Assembly: GCA_947482825.1 (NCBI GenBank)
Contig: CANKMT010000006.1
Coordinates: 1 to 64,000, forward strand
Direction of reading: 5' to 3'
Length of the DNA stretch: 64,000 bases
Source: Betaproteobacteria bacterium
Lineage (GTDB): Bacteria; Pseudomonadota; Gammaproteobacteria; Burkholderiales; SG8-39
Shown: positions 19,506 to 28,016 of the stretch, in pieces
How positions within the stretch are numbered: position 1 is the first letter of the stretch
Layout: the number at the start of each line of letters is the position of its first letter
Translations under genes and position numbers: made by a program
Notes under the pieces: model-generated
Told to the model about the DNA's origin: nothing
Databases searched by the model: none
Seen by the model: the letters and a program-made list of their open reading frames with translations, nothing else

Positions 19506-20795
19506 ATGCTATCCGCAGAAAATAACCGATTGCTCACCCAAGTCGGCCCCGGCACGCCGATGGGTGGCCTGCTGCGAAGCTACTGGCATCCGATTGCGGG
19601 CGTTTCCGAATTCGATGCGAAGCCGATCAAGCAGATCCGCCTGTTCGGCGAGGACCTCGTGCTGTTCAAGGCGCTGAACGGAGAATTCGGCCTCGTGAGC
19701 AGCCGGTGCGCGCATCGCGGATCGAATCTCGCCTTCGGCTTCGTCGAGGAGGACGGCATCCGGTGCGGCTATCACGGCTGGTGCTACAACCGCAGAGGGG
19801 AATGCTCCAATCGCCCGTTCGAGGAAACCGTGGCGCCGAATGCGAGCCGCCTGAAGACTGCGAAACTCGACGGGTATCCGGTGATTGCGAAGGCCGGGAT
19901 GCTCTGGGCCTACATGGGGTCCGGGCCGGCGCCGCAACTGCCGGACTGGGAGACCTTCGGCTGGGCGAATTGCTACACGCAGGTGATCATTGCGGAGATC
20001 CCCTGCAACTGGCTGCAGTGCCAGGAGAACTCGGTCGACCCGGTGCATTTCGAGTGGATGCACAACAACGGCCCTCAGCGCCGCGCCGGAGACTACGGCC
20101 CCTATTCGCCCAAGACGCTGGACCTGCAGATCGAGGACTTCGAGTACGGGCTGATCTCGCGCCGCTACCGGGAAGGCACCGATGCCTCGACGCCGCTCTG
20201 GAGCGTGGGCCGCGCGATCCTGTGGCCGAACGGCTGGTACTTCGGCCACCACTTCGAGTGGAAGGTGCCGATCGACGACACGCATACGCTGTTCGTCAAC
20301 TGGAGCAACCTGCATGTCCCGAAGGAGTGCGAGCCCTATGTGCAGGAACGCATCCCGACCTGGTACGCGCCGATCAAGGACGAGCAAGGCGAGTGGATCA
20401 TCAGCCACGTCGGCAACCAGGACATCGTGGCATGGATCAGCCAGGGGCCGATCGCCGACCGGACGCGGGAGTCGCTCGGCGCGAGCGATCGCGGCGTCGT
20501 GATGCTTCGCCGCCGGTTGCTCGAGGATCTCGAAGCGATGGCCGAAGGAAAGGACCCGAGAGGGTTGATTCGCGATCCCGAGCGCAACGTGAAGATCGAA
20601 CTTCCCTGCATCGCCAGGGACGACCTCATGAACGGATTGCCGCGGACCGAGATGCTCAGGCACCAAGTGATGGGCCCGTACCTGCGCGAGTTCTATTCCA
20701 TGTCCGGCCAGCCGGCGGAGATCAAGGCGGAGTTCGAGCGGGCGATGAGCGTGAAGCAGACCTCGCTCGAGCTGCACAAGTTCGTTCCGACCTAG
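19506..20795 (+). CDS. Rieske aromatic ring-hydroxylating oxygenase, phthalate-dioxygenase type
   Basis: 429-residue oxygenase alpha subunit. The Rieske [2Fe-2S] ligands are C68, H70, C87 and H90 (CAHRG and CGYHGW). The mononuclear iron site is D178-P-V-H181-F-E-W-M-H186, with the bridging-type acidic residue. The N-terminal MLSAENNRLLTQVGPGTPMG is characteristic of phthalate 4,5-dioxygenase-like oxygenases that work on acidic aromatics or N-heterocycles. ATG 19506 follows an AAAGAGG ribosome site. No dedicated reductase is found nearby. It likely hydroxylates or demethylates the compound later opened by the NicX-like enzyme; the order of the steps is inferred. Confidence 0.9.
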   Translation: MLSAENNRLLTQVGPGTPMGGLLRSYWHPIAGVSEFDAKPIKQIRLFGEDLVLFKALNGEFGLVSSRCAHRGSNLAFGFVEEDGIRCGYHGWCYNRRGECSNRPFEETVAPNASRLKTAKLDGYPVIAKAGMLWAYMGSGPAPQLPDWETFGWANCYTQVIIAEIPCNWLQCQENSVDPVHFEWMHNNGPQRRAGDYGPYSPKTLDLQIEDFEYGLISRRYREGTDASTPLWSVGRAILWPNGWYFGHHFEWKVPIDDTHTLFVNWSNLHVPKECEPYVQERIPTWYAPIKDEQGEWIISHVGNQDIVAWISQGPIADRTRESLGASDRGVVMLRRRLLEDLEAMAEGKDPRGLIRDPERNVKIELPCIARDDLMNGLPRTEMLRHQVMGPYLREFYSMSGQPAEIKAEFERAMSVKQTSLELHKFVPT

Positions 20796-20802
20796 CCAGC
20801 CG

Positions 20803-20865
20803 ATGGCAGCATTTCGGCTGGGAAGTCAATGTCAGCGAGGGGGTCAGAGGAAAAATGGCAGCATT
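20803..20865 (+). repeat. Dispersed 62-bp repeat, copy B
   Basis: ATGGCAGCATT at 20803 and again at 20855 (52 bases apart). The inner part is TTCGGCTGGGAAGTCAAT followed by a divergent GGGGTCAGAGG segment. It begins 7 bases after the Rieske oxygenase stop. Confidence 0.8.
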
Positions 20866-20870
20866 GAATA

Positions 20871-21042
20871 AAATGGGGCCTAAAATGGGGCCCTAAAATG
20901 GGGCCAGGCTCGATTTTCGGCGCAACCCGCAGAGATTCAACGACCGTTGCCGTAAATCGAACCTGGCCCCATTTTCTGGCCCCATTTTCTCCAGACCGCG
21001 AAGATTCAATGAGCGTTGCCGAAAATCGAACCTGGTCCCTTT
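20871..21042. repeat. REP-like block of direct and inverted repeats
   Basis: AAAATGGGGCC occurs three times head to tail (about 20871-20905). Its complement GGCCCCATTTT occurs twice (about 20967-20990). A unit beginning GATTCAACGACCGTTGCCG and one beginning GATTCAATGAGCGTTGCCG are direct repeats (about 20934 and 21004), each ending AAATCGAACCTGG. The segment CTCGATTTTCGGCGCAAC near 20909 is an inverted relative of that end. The block fills the gap between the Rieske and enolase-superfamily genes and can fold into long hairpins. Confidence 0.75.
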
Positions 21043-21090
21043 CCTTCCTACGTAGGATCCGCCCTTTCAATCCCGTCCGATGGATCGCGA

Positions 21091-22179
21091 ATGAAAATCA
21101 CCTCTGTGCGCACCCGCCACCTCCGCCTGCCGGCCGACGAACCGCTCGCCGGAGCCCCGCCGTTGCTCGGTCCGATGCGCGATTTCGTTACGCTGACCCT
21201 CGGCACCGATCAGGGAATCGAAGGCATCGGCTACACCTTCTTCGGCGGCAACCTGTCCGCGAGCCTGAAATCAACGCTCGAGACGCTCGCCACATTGGCC
21301 ATCGGCGAGGATCCCCGGTCGATCGAGGCCGTGATGGCGAAGATCAACCGAACGGTGCTGGCCGGACCGGGCGGCATGGTGACCCTTGCTTTGTCGGCCA
21401 TCGACATCGCCTTGTGGGACATCAAAGGCAAGACGCTCGGCGTACCGGTGGCCACCCTCGCGGGCGGGGCGCGCACGAAGGTGCCGGTGTACGCCTCAGG
21501 GGCACTTTCGCGCGATGCTTCGCTCGACCAGTTGCTCAAGGCCGCCGGGACCTTGCGTGAGCGCGGGTGGAAGCAGATGAAAACCCAGCTTGCATTGCCC
21601 GGCGAGACCACGGTAACCAAGGAGGTCGAGCGGATCCGCAAGTTGCGCGAACTCATCGGCGATGACATCGACCTGATGTGCGATATCAACCAGCGCTGGG
21701 AAGTGCGTCAGGCCATCTCCATCGGCAAGCGCATCGAGGAGTACGGCCTGTACTGGTTGGAGGATGTCGTCGCCTGCGACGACTACGCCGGGCATGCGCG
21801 CGTCACCGATGCGCTCGACACGCCTACGGCCGCCGGAGAATACGTGTTCGGCATTGTGCCGTTCCGGCATATGTTCGAAGCAAGGTCTGTCGACATCGCC
21901 ATGCTCGACGTCATGCGCACCGGCGGCATCAGCGGCTGGCTCAAGATCGCCGCGATGGCCGAGGCGTTCAACCTGCCGGTCGTGAGCCATCTGTATCCGG
22001 AAATCTCGGTGCATCTGGTCGCCGGCGTTCCCAACGGCCTCACGGTCGAGTACATGCCTTGGACGAATCGACTCTTCAAGGAAACGCCGGCGATCGCCGA
22101 CGGCATGATCGAGGTGCCGAAGCGGCCGGGTCTTGGGCTGGAGTTCGACGAAAAAGCGTGCGCGCAGTATGCGGCTTAG
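21091..22179 (+). CDS. Mandelate racemase/muconate lactonizing enzyme family protein
   Basis: 362-residue enolase-superfamily enzyme. The capping domain comes first (residues 1 to about 125), then the barrel with metal ligands in CDINQRW (Asp), YWLEDV (Glu) and AAGEYVFG (Glu), a lysine in WKQMKTQLALP at the usual KxK site (here K-T-Q, so the second lysine is replaced), and a general-base His in VVSHLYPE. Known members racemise, dehydrate or cycloisomerise carboxylic acids. ATG 21091 was chosen because the frame upstream runs into the repeat block. It may process a product of the upstream ring-cleavage genes, but the repeat block separates it from them. Confidence 0.88.
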   Translation: MKITSVRTRHLRLPADEPLAGAPPLLGPMRDFVTLTLGTDQGIEGIGYTFFGGNLSASLKSTLETLATLAIGEDPRSIEAVMAKINRTVLAGPGGMVTLALSAIDIALWDIKGKTLGVPVATLAGGARTKVPVYASGALSRDASLDQLLKAAGTLRERGWKQMKTQLALPGETTVTKEVERIRKLRELIGDDIDLMCDINQRWEVRQAISIGKRIEEYGLYWLEDVVACDDYAGHARVTDALDTPTAAGEYVFGIVPFRHMFEARSVDIAMLDVMRTGGISGWLKIAAMAEAFNLPVVSHLYPEISVHLVAGVPNGLTVEYMPWTNRLFKETPAIADGMIEVPKRPGLGLEFDEKACAQYAA

Positions 22180-22210
22180 CGCTCAAGAATGAAGCGCATG
22201 ACTGGAGACA

Positions 22211-23194
22211 TCACTCCGGCTTGATGTTCCTTTCTTTGATCAGCCTGGTCCAGCGCACCTCTTCCTTGCCCATGAAGTCCTTGAACTCGGCCTGCGAGGA
22301 GGCGCGGATCTCCACGCCCTGTGGCTTGAAGCGCTCGATCATGTCGGGGTCGGCCGCGACCTTGGCGATCGCTTTCTCGAGCTTGTCGACGATGGCCCTG
22401 GGCGTGCCGGCCGGCACCACCATGCCCTGCCAGAACACTACCGCGAAGTCCTTCATGCCCGTCGCCTCGATCACCGTCGGGATGTCGGGGAAGGCGGGCG
22501 TACGCACGGCGCTGGTGATGGCAATGGCGCGCGTCTTGCCCGTGGCCAGAATCGGCTTTGCCTCGAGCGAAGCGGAGAACATCATCTGGGCCTGGCCGCC
22601 CGCCACGTCCTGGCCTGCTTGCGCGCCCCCCTTGTAGGGCACGTGGGTCATGTCGAGGCCGGCCTGCAGCTTGAACAGCTCGGCGATCAGGTGGTTGGTC
22701 GCACCGATGCCGGAACTCGCGATGTTGAACTTTCCGGGATTCGCTTTCACGTGGGCGATCAGCTCGGCCATGTTCCTGGCCGGGAAAGCGGTGTTGACGT
22801 GCAGGATGAAGGGCGTGAACGACATCAACGACACGAGTTCGAAGCTCTTGTGCGGGTCGTATTGAACCTGGCCGGTGAGCGTGGGGTTGATCACCAGCGA
22901 AGTGCCACCGGCGTAGATCGTGTAGCCGTCGGCCGGCGCCTTGGCGACATAGTTGGAGGCAACGGTCGTGGCCGCCCCCGCGCGGTTGTCGATCAGCATC
23001 GGTTTGCCGAATTCGGTCGCGAGCTTGTTGGCGTAGACGCGGGCCACCGCGTCGTTCACCCCGCCCGGCGGGTATGGCACCACCATCGTGACCGGCTTTT
23101 GCGGCCAGTCGGTCTGCGCGAGGGCGGAGAGCGGCGGCACGAGCGCCGCGCAACCCGCAAAAAATATTCCGGCAATGAACGTCGAGCGCTTCAT
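22211..23194 (-). CDS. Bug/TctC family solute-binding protein
   Basis: 327 residues with a signal peptide (about 1-27, ending SALAQ-TD). Motifs: PVTMVVPYPPGGVNDAVARV, LIDNRAGAATTVAS, VAKAPADGYTIYAGG, ANPGKFNIASSGIGATNHL and HVPYKGGAQAGQDVAGG. Third gene of a minus-strand set Bug(24316)-rhodanese-Bug(22211). It converges with the enolase-superfamily gene, whose stop is 31 bases away. A GAGGTG ribosome site precedes the ATG. Confidence 0.92.
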   Translation of the reverse strand: MKRSTFIAGIFFAGCAALVPPLSALAQTDWPQKPVTMVVPYPPGGVNDAVARVYANKLATEFGKPMLIDNRAGAATTVASNYVAKAPADGYTIYAGGTSLVINPTLTGQVQYDPHKSFELVSLMSFTPFILHVNTAFPARNMAELIAHVKANPGKFNIASSGIGATNHLIAELFKLQAGLDMTHVPYKGGAQAGQDVAGGQAQMMFSASLEAKPILATGKTRAIAITSAVRTPAFPDIPTVIEATGMKDFAVVFWQGMVVPAGTPRAIVDKLEKAIAKVAADPDMIERFKPQGVEIRASSQAEFKDFMGKEEVRWTRLIKERNIKPE

Positions 23195-23269
23195 TATTTT
23201 TTCACCTCGATCTGAATGGAACTCTAGTGCATGTGGTCCGGGGGCTGGACCAAGCGCAAGCCCGGCTGC

Positions 23270-24268
23270 CTATTTCATCTCCCACTTTCTGGACAGCGGC
23301 CTGGAACTGTTCTTGGTCCACTCGTGCATCGATCCGTCGTAAAGCCGGGCCTTTGAATTTCCGAGCAACTCGCTCAGGACGAACCATGGACCGCTCCCGA
23401 GATGACCTGTGTTGCAGTAGGAGATCGAATCGCCCTCGACGCTGATGCCTGCCTCTTTCACCAAGGCCAGGAGTTCGCCCTTGGGCAGGAACGTGCCGGT
23501 CTTTTCGTCGATCAGGTCCTTGTGCGACAGCATGCGTGCGCCGGGAATGTGCCCCTTGCCCTTCACGTCCGCAGTGATGTTCTGACCGACGTAGTAGTCG
23601 GCCGTGCGGCCATCGACCAGACCCGTTGCCGGGGTCTTGAGCGCTTTCTCGACATCGTCGAGCTGCGCGAGGAGTTCCGGCCGCATCTTGCCGACGCTGA
23701 ACTGGCTGGGCGAGACCGCGGGATTGTCAAACGCAAGCGGCCGGGATTCGGCCTGCCATTTCTTCAGGCCGCCATCCAGCAACGCGAGGTTGTCGTGACC
23801 GAAATACTTCAGGGTCCAGTAGACGCGCGTGCCCATGGTGACGGCGGCGCTGTCCTTGCCGTTGGTGACGATGATGATGGCCTGGTCGTTGCGCACCCCG
23901 AGCTTGCGCATGACGGCCTCGAAGCTCTGCGGGGTAGGGACCATCTTGTCGAGCATCACGCCGTCAATTTGGCGGTTTTCGCGGGCCAGCTTCCAATCGA
24001 GAAGCCGCGCGCCCGCAATATGCCCGACGATCGGCGCTTTCGGATCGGCTTTTTCCTTGTCCGAAAGTTGCCTGCTGAAATTCGCGGGGTCGTCGCGAAC
24101 GTCGATCAGGACGACCTCCGGATTGCCGGCCTGGGCTGCCAGCCAAGCGGTATCCACGAGAGGACCAGGGACGGGCGTCGCGGCGATCGCGAAGGCGCCG
24201 AATGTCCAGGCAAAGATCGAGACGGCAGCGGAGAGCAACGCTTGGCGCAAGGGCAGGGCAGGGTTCAC
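23270..24268 (-). CDS. Exported thiosulfate/3-mercaptopyruvate-type sulfurtransferase (tandem rhodanese)
   Basis: 332 residues. The GTG start at 24268 is chosen because AAGGAG lies 6 bases upstream and translation from it gives a clean signal peptide (MNPALPLRQALLSAAVSIF to about residue 31); an ATG at 24283 would place that site inside the coding region. Two rhodanese domains follow (about 35-175 and 190-315). The second holds the catalytic Cys in YCNTGHLGS, and the first is probably inactive. Periplasmic sulfurtransferase activity is likely. It lies between two Bug genes on the same strand, an unexplained pairing. Confidence 0.85.
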   Translation of the reverse strand: MNPALPLRQALLSAAVSIFAWTFGAFAIAATPVPGPLVDTAWLAAQAGNPEVVLIDVRDDPANFSRQLSDKEKADPKAPIVGHIAGARLLDWKLARENRQIDGVMLDKMVPTPQSFEAVMRKLGVRNDQAIIIVTNGKDSAAVTMGTRVYWTLKYFGHDNLALLDGGLKKWQAESRPLAFDNPAVSPSQFSVGKMRPELLAQLDDVEKALKTPATGLVDGRTADYYVGQNITADVKGKGHIPGARMLSHKDLIDEKTGTFLPKGELLALVKEAGISVEGDSISYCNTGHLGSGPWFVLSELLGNSKARLYDGSMHEWTKNSSRPLSRKWEMK

Positions 24269-24315
24269 TGATTTCTCCTTCATGGTGTGGGTACGGACTT
24301 GATCGACGAGTTCAC

Positions 24316-25290
24316 TCATTCCGGCTTGGCGCCCGAGGCCTTGACCACCACGGCGAACTTGACGATGTCGGCTGCAAGGGCCTTCGCGAAAGCTTCCGGG
24401 GTGGTTCCAAGAGGCGTGGCGCCCAGATCCTCGAGCCGCTTGCGGATTCCGGGCTCCTGCAACGACGCGTTGATGACCTGGTTCAACCTGGCGACGATCT
24501 CGGGTGGCGTGGCCGCAGCAACGAACACGCCGTACCACGGGTCCACTTGCAAACGCGGATACCCGGCCTCGGCCACCGTCGGCACGTTCGGCAATTGTGC
24601 GGAGCGCTGTGCGGTCGTCACCGCGAGCGGGCGCAGCATGCCGGACTTCACGTGATTGGTGGCCGCAGGCATGTTCACGAAGGAAAAATGGATCCGCCCG
24701 CCGATGAGATCGAGCACGTTCGGGCCATCGCCCCGGTAGGCGATGTGATTTGCGTCGAGGTTCCCTTCGAGTTTCAGCATTTCACCGGTCAGGTGGCCGC
24801 TCGACCCGACGCCCGCCGAACCAAAACTCATGGGACGCTTCTTTTCCACCAGGTCGCGCATCGCCTTGATGTCCGAAACTGACGGGACGACAAGCAGCAG
24901 CGGCACGGACGCTACCATCGTGACGGCCTGGAAATCCTTGACCGGATCGTAGGCCAGGCTCGGGTACAGGCTGGGGTTGATCGCGTGCGAGCCGTTGGTC
25001 GCCAGAAGCAGGGTCAATCCGTCGGCAGGCGCGCGGGCGACCGCGGCCGAGCCGACCCCGCCGCCCGCACCGGGCTGGTTGAGTACGACGACCTGCTGGC
25101 CCAACTTGGCGGCCATGGGGTCGGCCAGCGTGCGCGCAATGATGTCCGTCGAGCCGCCGGCAGCGTACGGGACCACGAACTTGATTGGGCCGGAGGGGTA
25201 GGGCTGGGCACGCAGCCCGGGGGCAACCAGCACCAGCGCCACGGCGCAGAAGAGTTGAAGTGCGTAACCGCGTTTTCCCACCCTACGCAT
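24316..25290 (-). CDS. Bug/TctC family solute-binding protein
   Basis: 324 residues. ATG 25290 was chosen because AGGAG lies 8-12 bases upstream and a signal peptide follows (MRRVGKRGYALQLF to about residue 28, LRAQ-PYP). Motifs: PIKFVVPYAAGGSTDIIAR, VVVLNQPGAGGGVGS, ARAPADGLTLLLATN and SAGVGSSGHLTGEM; the usual HVPYKGG is altered to HIAYRGDGP. First gene of the minus-strand set. About 100 bases separate it from the divergent maleate-isomerase-like gene, so the two probably share a control region. Confidence 0.91.
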   Translation of the reverse strand: MRRVGKRGYALQLFCAVALVLVAPGLRAQPYPSGPIKFVVPYAAGGSTDIIARTLADPMAAKLGQQVVVLNQPGAGGGVGSAAVARAPADGLTLLLATNGSHAINPSLYPSLAYDPVKDFQAVTMVASVPLLLVVPSVSDIKAMRDLVEKKRPMSFGSAGVGSSGHLTGEMLKLEGNLDANHIAYRGDGPNVLDLIGGRIHFSFVNMPAATNHVKSGMLRPLAVTTAQRSAQLPNVPTVAEAGYPRLQVDPWYGVFVAAATPPEIVARLNQVINASLQEPGIRKRLEDLGATPLGTTPEAFAKALAADIVKFAVVVKASGAKPE

Positions 25291-25393
25291 GATCTTATCT
25301 CCTGAGTTTCGCAGAATTTTCCGCTCACATGATTGCGCTTTGGCGGTGCCTTTGCAACACTGCAATGACCCTGCCTTCCCATAGGAGCACCCC

Positions 25394-26176
25394 ATGCCGG
25401 CGACGGACCTTTACCATGCCTACGGCTGGAAAGCCCGGATCGGACTGATCGTCCCTTCGACCAATACGGTGAACGAGCCCGAGTTCTGGCGGCTCGCGCC
25501 GCCGGGGGTCACCATCCACACCAGCCGGGTATTGCTGCTCGGGCAGACGACCGCGGAGTCCTACATCAAGATGGGCGAAGCACTCGATCGTGCCGCCGAG
25601 GAACTGGCCACGGCCGAGGTGGATATCATCGCGTACGGGTGCACGTCCGGGTCGATCATCTGCCCGTTGCCGCAGGTCCTCAAGCAGATGAGCGACAAGA
25701 CCGGCACCCCGGCGATCGCCGCAGCCGGCTCGGTAGTGGCGGCGCTTCGGGCCTTCGGGATCAAGCGGCTGGCGCTGGGCACCCCGTACGTGGACTTCGT
25801 CAACCAGGCCGAGAAGAAGTTCCTGGAGGACTACGGGTTCGAGGTGACCTCCATGTATGGCATGGAACTCGGCAAGGATCAGCCCGAACGGCGCTCGATC
25901 AACCGCGTGCCCCCGCAGGCCCTTTTCCAGCTTGCGCGCCGCATCGACCGGCCCGAAGCGCAGGCGATTTTCATTTCGTGCACGGCCCTGTCATCGCTGG
26001 ACGTGGTCGCCGAAATCGAGCGTGAGTTCAACAAGCCGGTCATCGTCAGCAACCTCGCGTGCTTCTGGTCGTGCTTGCGCATGCTCGGATTGCGAATGCC
26101 GATCCGCGGTTATGGGCGGCTGCTGGAAGAAAAGCTCGAGCCGATTACCGCCAAGGCATTCGAAATGCCGTCTTAA
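25394..26176 (+). CDS. Asp/Glu racemase superfamily, maleate-isomerase-like
   Basis: 260 residues. Catalytic-type cysteines at C83 (AYGCTSGS) and C196 (FISCTALSS) match the pair used by maleate cis-trans isomerase and arylmalonate decarboxylase. The N-terminal IGLIVPSTNTVNEPEF is the maleate isomerase signature (NicE/MaiA). In nicotinate-type ring degradation this enzyme turns maleate into fumarate, which would complete the route begun by the NicX-like gene at 18.4 kb. The next gene, a glutaredoxin-like protein, follows after 19 bases. Confidence 0.85.
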   Translation: MPATDLYHAYGWKARIGLIVPSTNTVNEPEFWRLAPPGVTIHTSRVLLLGQTTAESYIKMGEALDRAAEELATAEVDIIAYGCTSGSIICPLPQVLKQMSDKTGTPAIAAAGSVVAALRAFGIKRLALGTPYVDFVNQAEKKFLEDYGFEVTSMYGMELGKDQPERRSINRVPPQALFQLARRIDRPEAQAIFISCTALSSLDVVAEIEREFNKPVIVSNLACFWSCLRMLGLRMPIRGYGRLLEEKLEPITAKAFEMPS

Positions 26177-26195
26177 CACACGAAAGAGGCCTGAC

Positions 26196-26570
26196 ATGAC
26201 CCGCACCATTCTCGACGAAGCGCAGATCCACCCGGCAATCCGCGAGGCCATTGCCGCCAGCCACGCCGATATAGTTCGGGAGGTAACCGCCGCCATCGCC
26301 AAGAGCGACATCGTCGTCGTCGGCATGGCGCAAAATCCGATGCCGAAAAGGGCGAAGAAGATCCTGGACGGGCAAAAGCTCGGCTACGCATACCTGGAAT
26401 ACGGAAACTACCTAAGCGACTGGCGCCGCCGCAATGCGCTCAAGATGTGGACCGGATGGCCCACTTTCCCGATGGTTTTCGTCAAAGGTGTGCTGGTCGG
26501 CGGCGCAAATGACCTGCAAAAATTGGTTGACACGGGCGAGCTCGGGAAACTGCTGGGTGCAAAAGCGTAA
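26196..26570 (+). CDS. Cysteine-free glutaredoxin-fold protein
   Basis: 124 residues with the shape of a monothiol glutaredoxin: beta strand SDIVVVGMA, helix KRAKKILD, the cis-proline strand WPTFPMVFVKG and the GGANDLQKL turn that normally reads GGCDDL. The active-site CPxC/CGFS is replaced by N47-P-M-P50 and there is no cysteine anywhere in the protein, so it cannot do thiol chemistry. An N-terminal extension of about 25 residues precedes the fold. Nineteen bases after the maleate-isomerase-like gene; a structural or glutathione-binding helper role is possible but unproven. Confidence 0.8.
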   Translation: MTRTILDEAQIHPAIREAIAASHADIVREVTAAIAKSDIVVVGMAQNPMPKRAKKILDGQKLGYAYLEYGNYLSDWRRRNALKMWTGWPTFPMVFVKGVLVGGANDLQKLVDTGELGKLLGAKA

Positions 26571-26621
26571 CCGGCCTGCAACGTTCAGTGGTCATATCAT
26601 TCATCATCGAGGCAGCAGCCC

Positions 26622-27251
26622 ATGAGCACAGTCGTTGAGCCCAAGCAGATCACCACACTCGCCGAACTCGAGGCCCTCTACGGTCTCCCGGCCGGTCCGG
26701 CGGTGATCAAGGAAGTCGACCACATCACCGAGCACTACCGCGCGTTCATCGACAAGGCGCCGTTCCTCGTCGTCGCCACTTTCGGCCCCGAGGGCACCGA
26801 CTGTTCCCCGCGCGGCGACCCTGCCGGGTTCGTCCGCGTGCTCGACAGCAAGCGCGTGTTGATCCCGGACCGGCGCGGCAACAACCGCATCGATTCGCTG
26901 CGCAACCTGGTGCGCGATCCGCATATCTCGCTGCTGTTCCTGATCCCCGGCGTGAACGAGACGCTGCGCATCAACGGCCGCGCGCGCATCCTTGTCGATC
27001 CGGAACTTGCCGCTTCGTTCGCGATGAACGACAAGGTTCCACAGACCCTGATCGAGGTGACGGCAGACTGCGTCTACTTCCAGTGCGCCAAGGCGCTGAT
27101 TCGCTCGCGGCTGTGGTCGACCGAAACCCAGGTGCCGCGCTCGGCGCTGCCCTCCTCGGGCCAGATTCTCGAGCAGATCACCAAAGGCGAGGTCGATGCC
27201 AATGATTACGACCTGCGCTATCCGGAGCGCCTGAAGCAGACGATCTACTGA
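26622..27251 (+). CDS. Pyridoxamine 5'-phosphate oxidase family flavoprotein (MSMEG_1061-like)
   Basis: 209 residues. A split-barrel FMN/F420 fold is shown by PFLVVATFGPEGTDCSPRGD, LLIPDRRGNNRIDSL and ISLLFLIPGVNETLRINGRA, the marks of this PPOX subfamily. Members bind a flavin and reduce unknown small molecules. It follows the glutaredoxin-like gene by 51 bases and precedes hemolysin III, on the same strand. The physiological substrate is not known. Confidence 0.87.
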   Translation: MSTVVEPKQITTLAELEALYGLPAGPAVIKEVDHITEHYRAFIDKAPFLVVATFGPEGTDCSPRGDPAGFVRVLDSKRVLIPDRRGNNRIDSLRNLVRDPHISLLFLIPGVNETLRINGRARILVDPELAASFAMNDKVPQTLIEVTADCVYFQCAKALIRSRLWSTETQVPRSALPSSGQILEQITKGEVDANDYDLRYPERLKQTIY

Positions 27252-27282
27252 CTGGAACTGGTCCACTGGCGACGACACCCGG

Positions 27283-27978
27283 ATGCCTGCATACGAACTC
27301 ACCTCCGCGCCAATGTCCTCAGCGTCACCATTACCCAGGAATCTCGACCGCGAGCAATCCCGCGGCGAAGAAATCGCCAACAGCGTCAGCCACGGCCTGG
27401 GACTGCTCGCCGCGCTGATCGGCCTGCCGTTTCTCATCACCCATGCAGTGCGCCACGGAACCGCCGGATACGTCGTCGGGGTGTGCGTCTTCTCCGCAAC
27501 GATGATCCTCCTCTACCTCGGCTCAACGCTCTACCACGCGCTGGCGACCGGCAAGGCGAAGCGCGTCTTCCGGGTCCTCGATCATGCGGCGATCTACCTG
27601 CTGATCGCCGGCACCTACACACCGTTCACGCTCGGTGTGCTGAGCGGCGCCTGGGGTTGGACGCTGTTCGGCATTATCTGGAGCCTGGCCTTGGCCGGCG
27701 TGTTGCTGAAGGCCTTCAGCCGCCGGCCGCATTTGATCCTGTCCACCGTCCTCTACCTGGTGATGGGTTGGATGGTGGTGGTTGCGATCGACCCGGTGTT
27801 GGCCAGGGTGCCCACGGCGGGCCTGCTCTGGCTGCTTGCGGGCGGCCTCGCCTACACCGTTGGCGTCGCGTTTTTCGCAACCGATTGGCGGCTGAGATAT
27901 GGCCACTTCGTCTGGCGCCTGTTCGTGCTGGCCGGGACCGTCTGCCACTTTTTTGCGGTGCTCTGGTACGCGGCCTGA
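27283..27978 (+). CDS. Hemolysin III family membrane protein (PAQR-like)
   Basis: 231 residues with seven hydrophobic helices. Conserved family features: EEIANSVSHGLG at the N-terminus, the metal-binding SxxxH block in LYLGSTLYHAL, FRVLDHAAIYLLIAGTYTPF, and the final HFVWRLFVLAGTVCHFFAV with two histidines. Proteins of this family are integral membrane hydrolase-like proteins; a real haemolytic role is doubtful. The start may be ATG 27283 or ATG 27313 (MSSASPL). Confidence 0.92.
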   Translation: MPAYELTSAPMSSASPLPRNLDREQSRGEEIANSVSHGLGLLAALIGLPFLITHAVRHGTAGYVVGVCVFSATMILLYLGSTLYHALATGKAKRVFRVLDHAAIYLLIAGTYTPFTLGVLSGAWGWTLFGIIWSLALAGVLLKAFSRRPHLILSTVLYLVMGWMVVVAIDPVLARVPTAGLLWLLAGGLAYTVGVAFFATDWRLRYGHFVWRLFVLAGTVCHFFAVLWYAA

Positions 27979-28016
27979 TCGCCGACAGGAACTCTGCACA
28001 TAGGAAACCGAACGCC

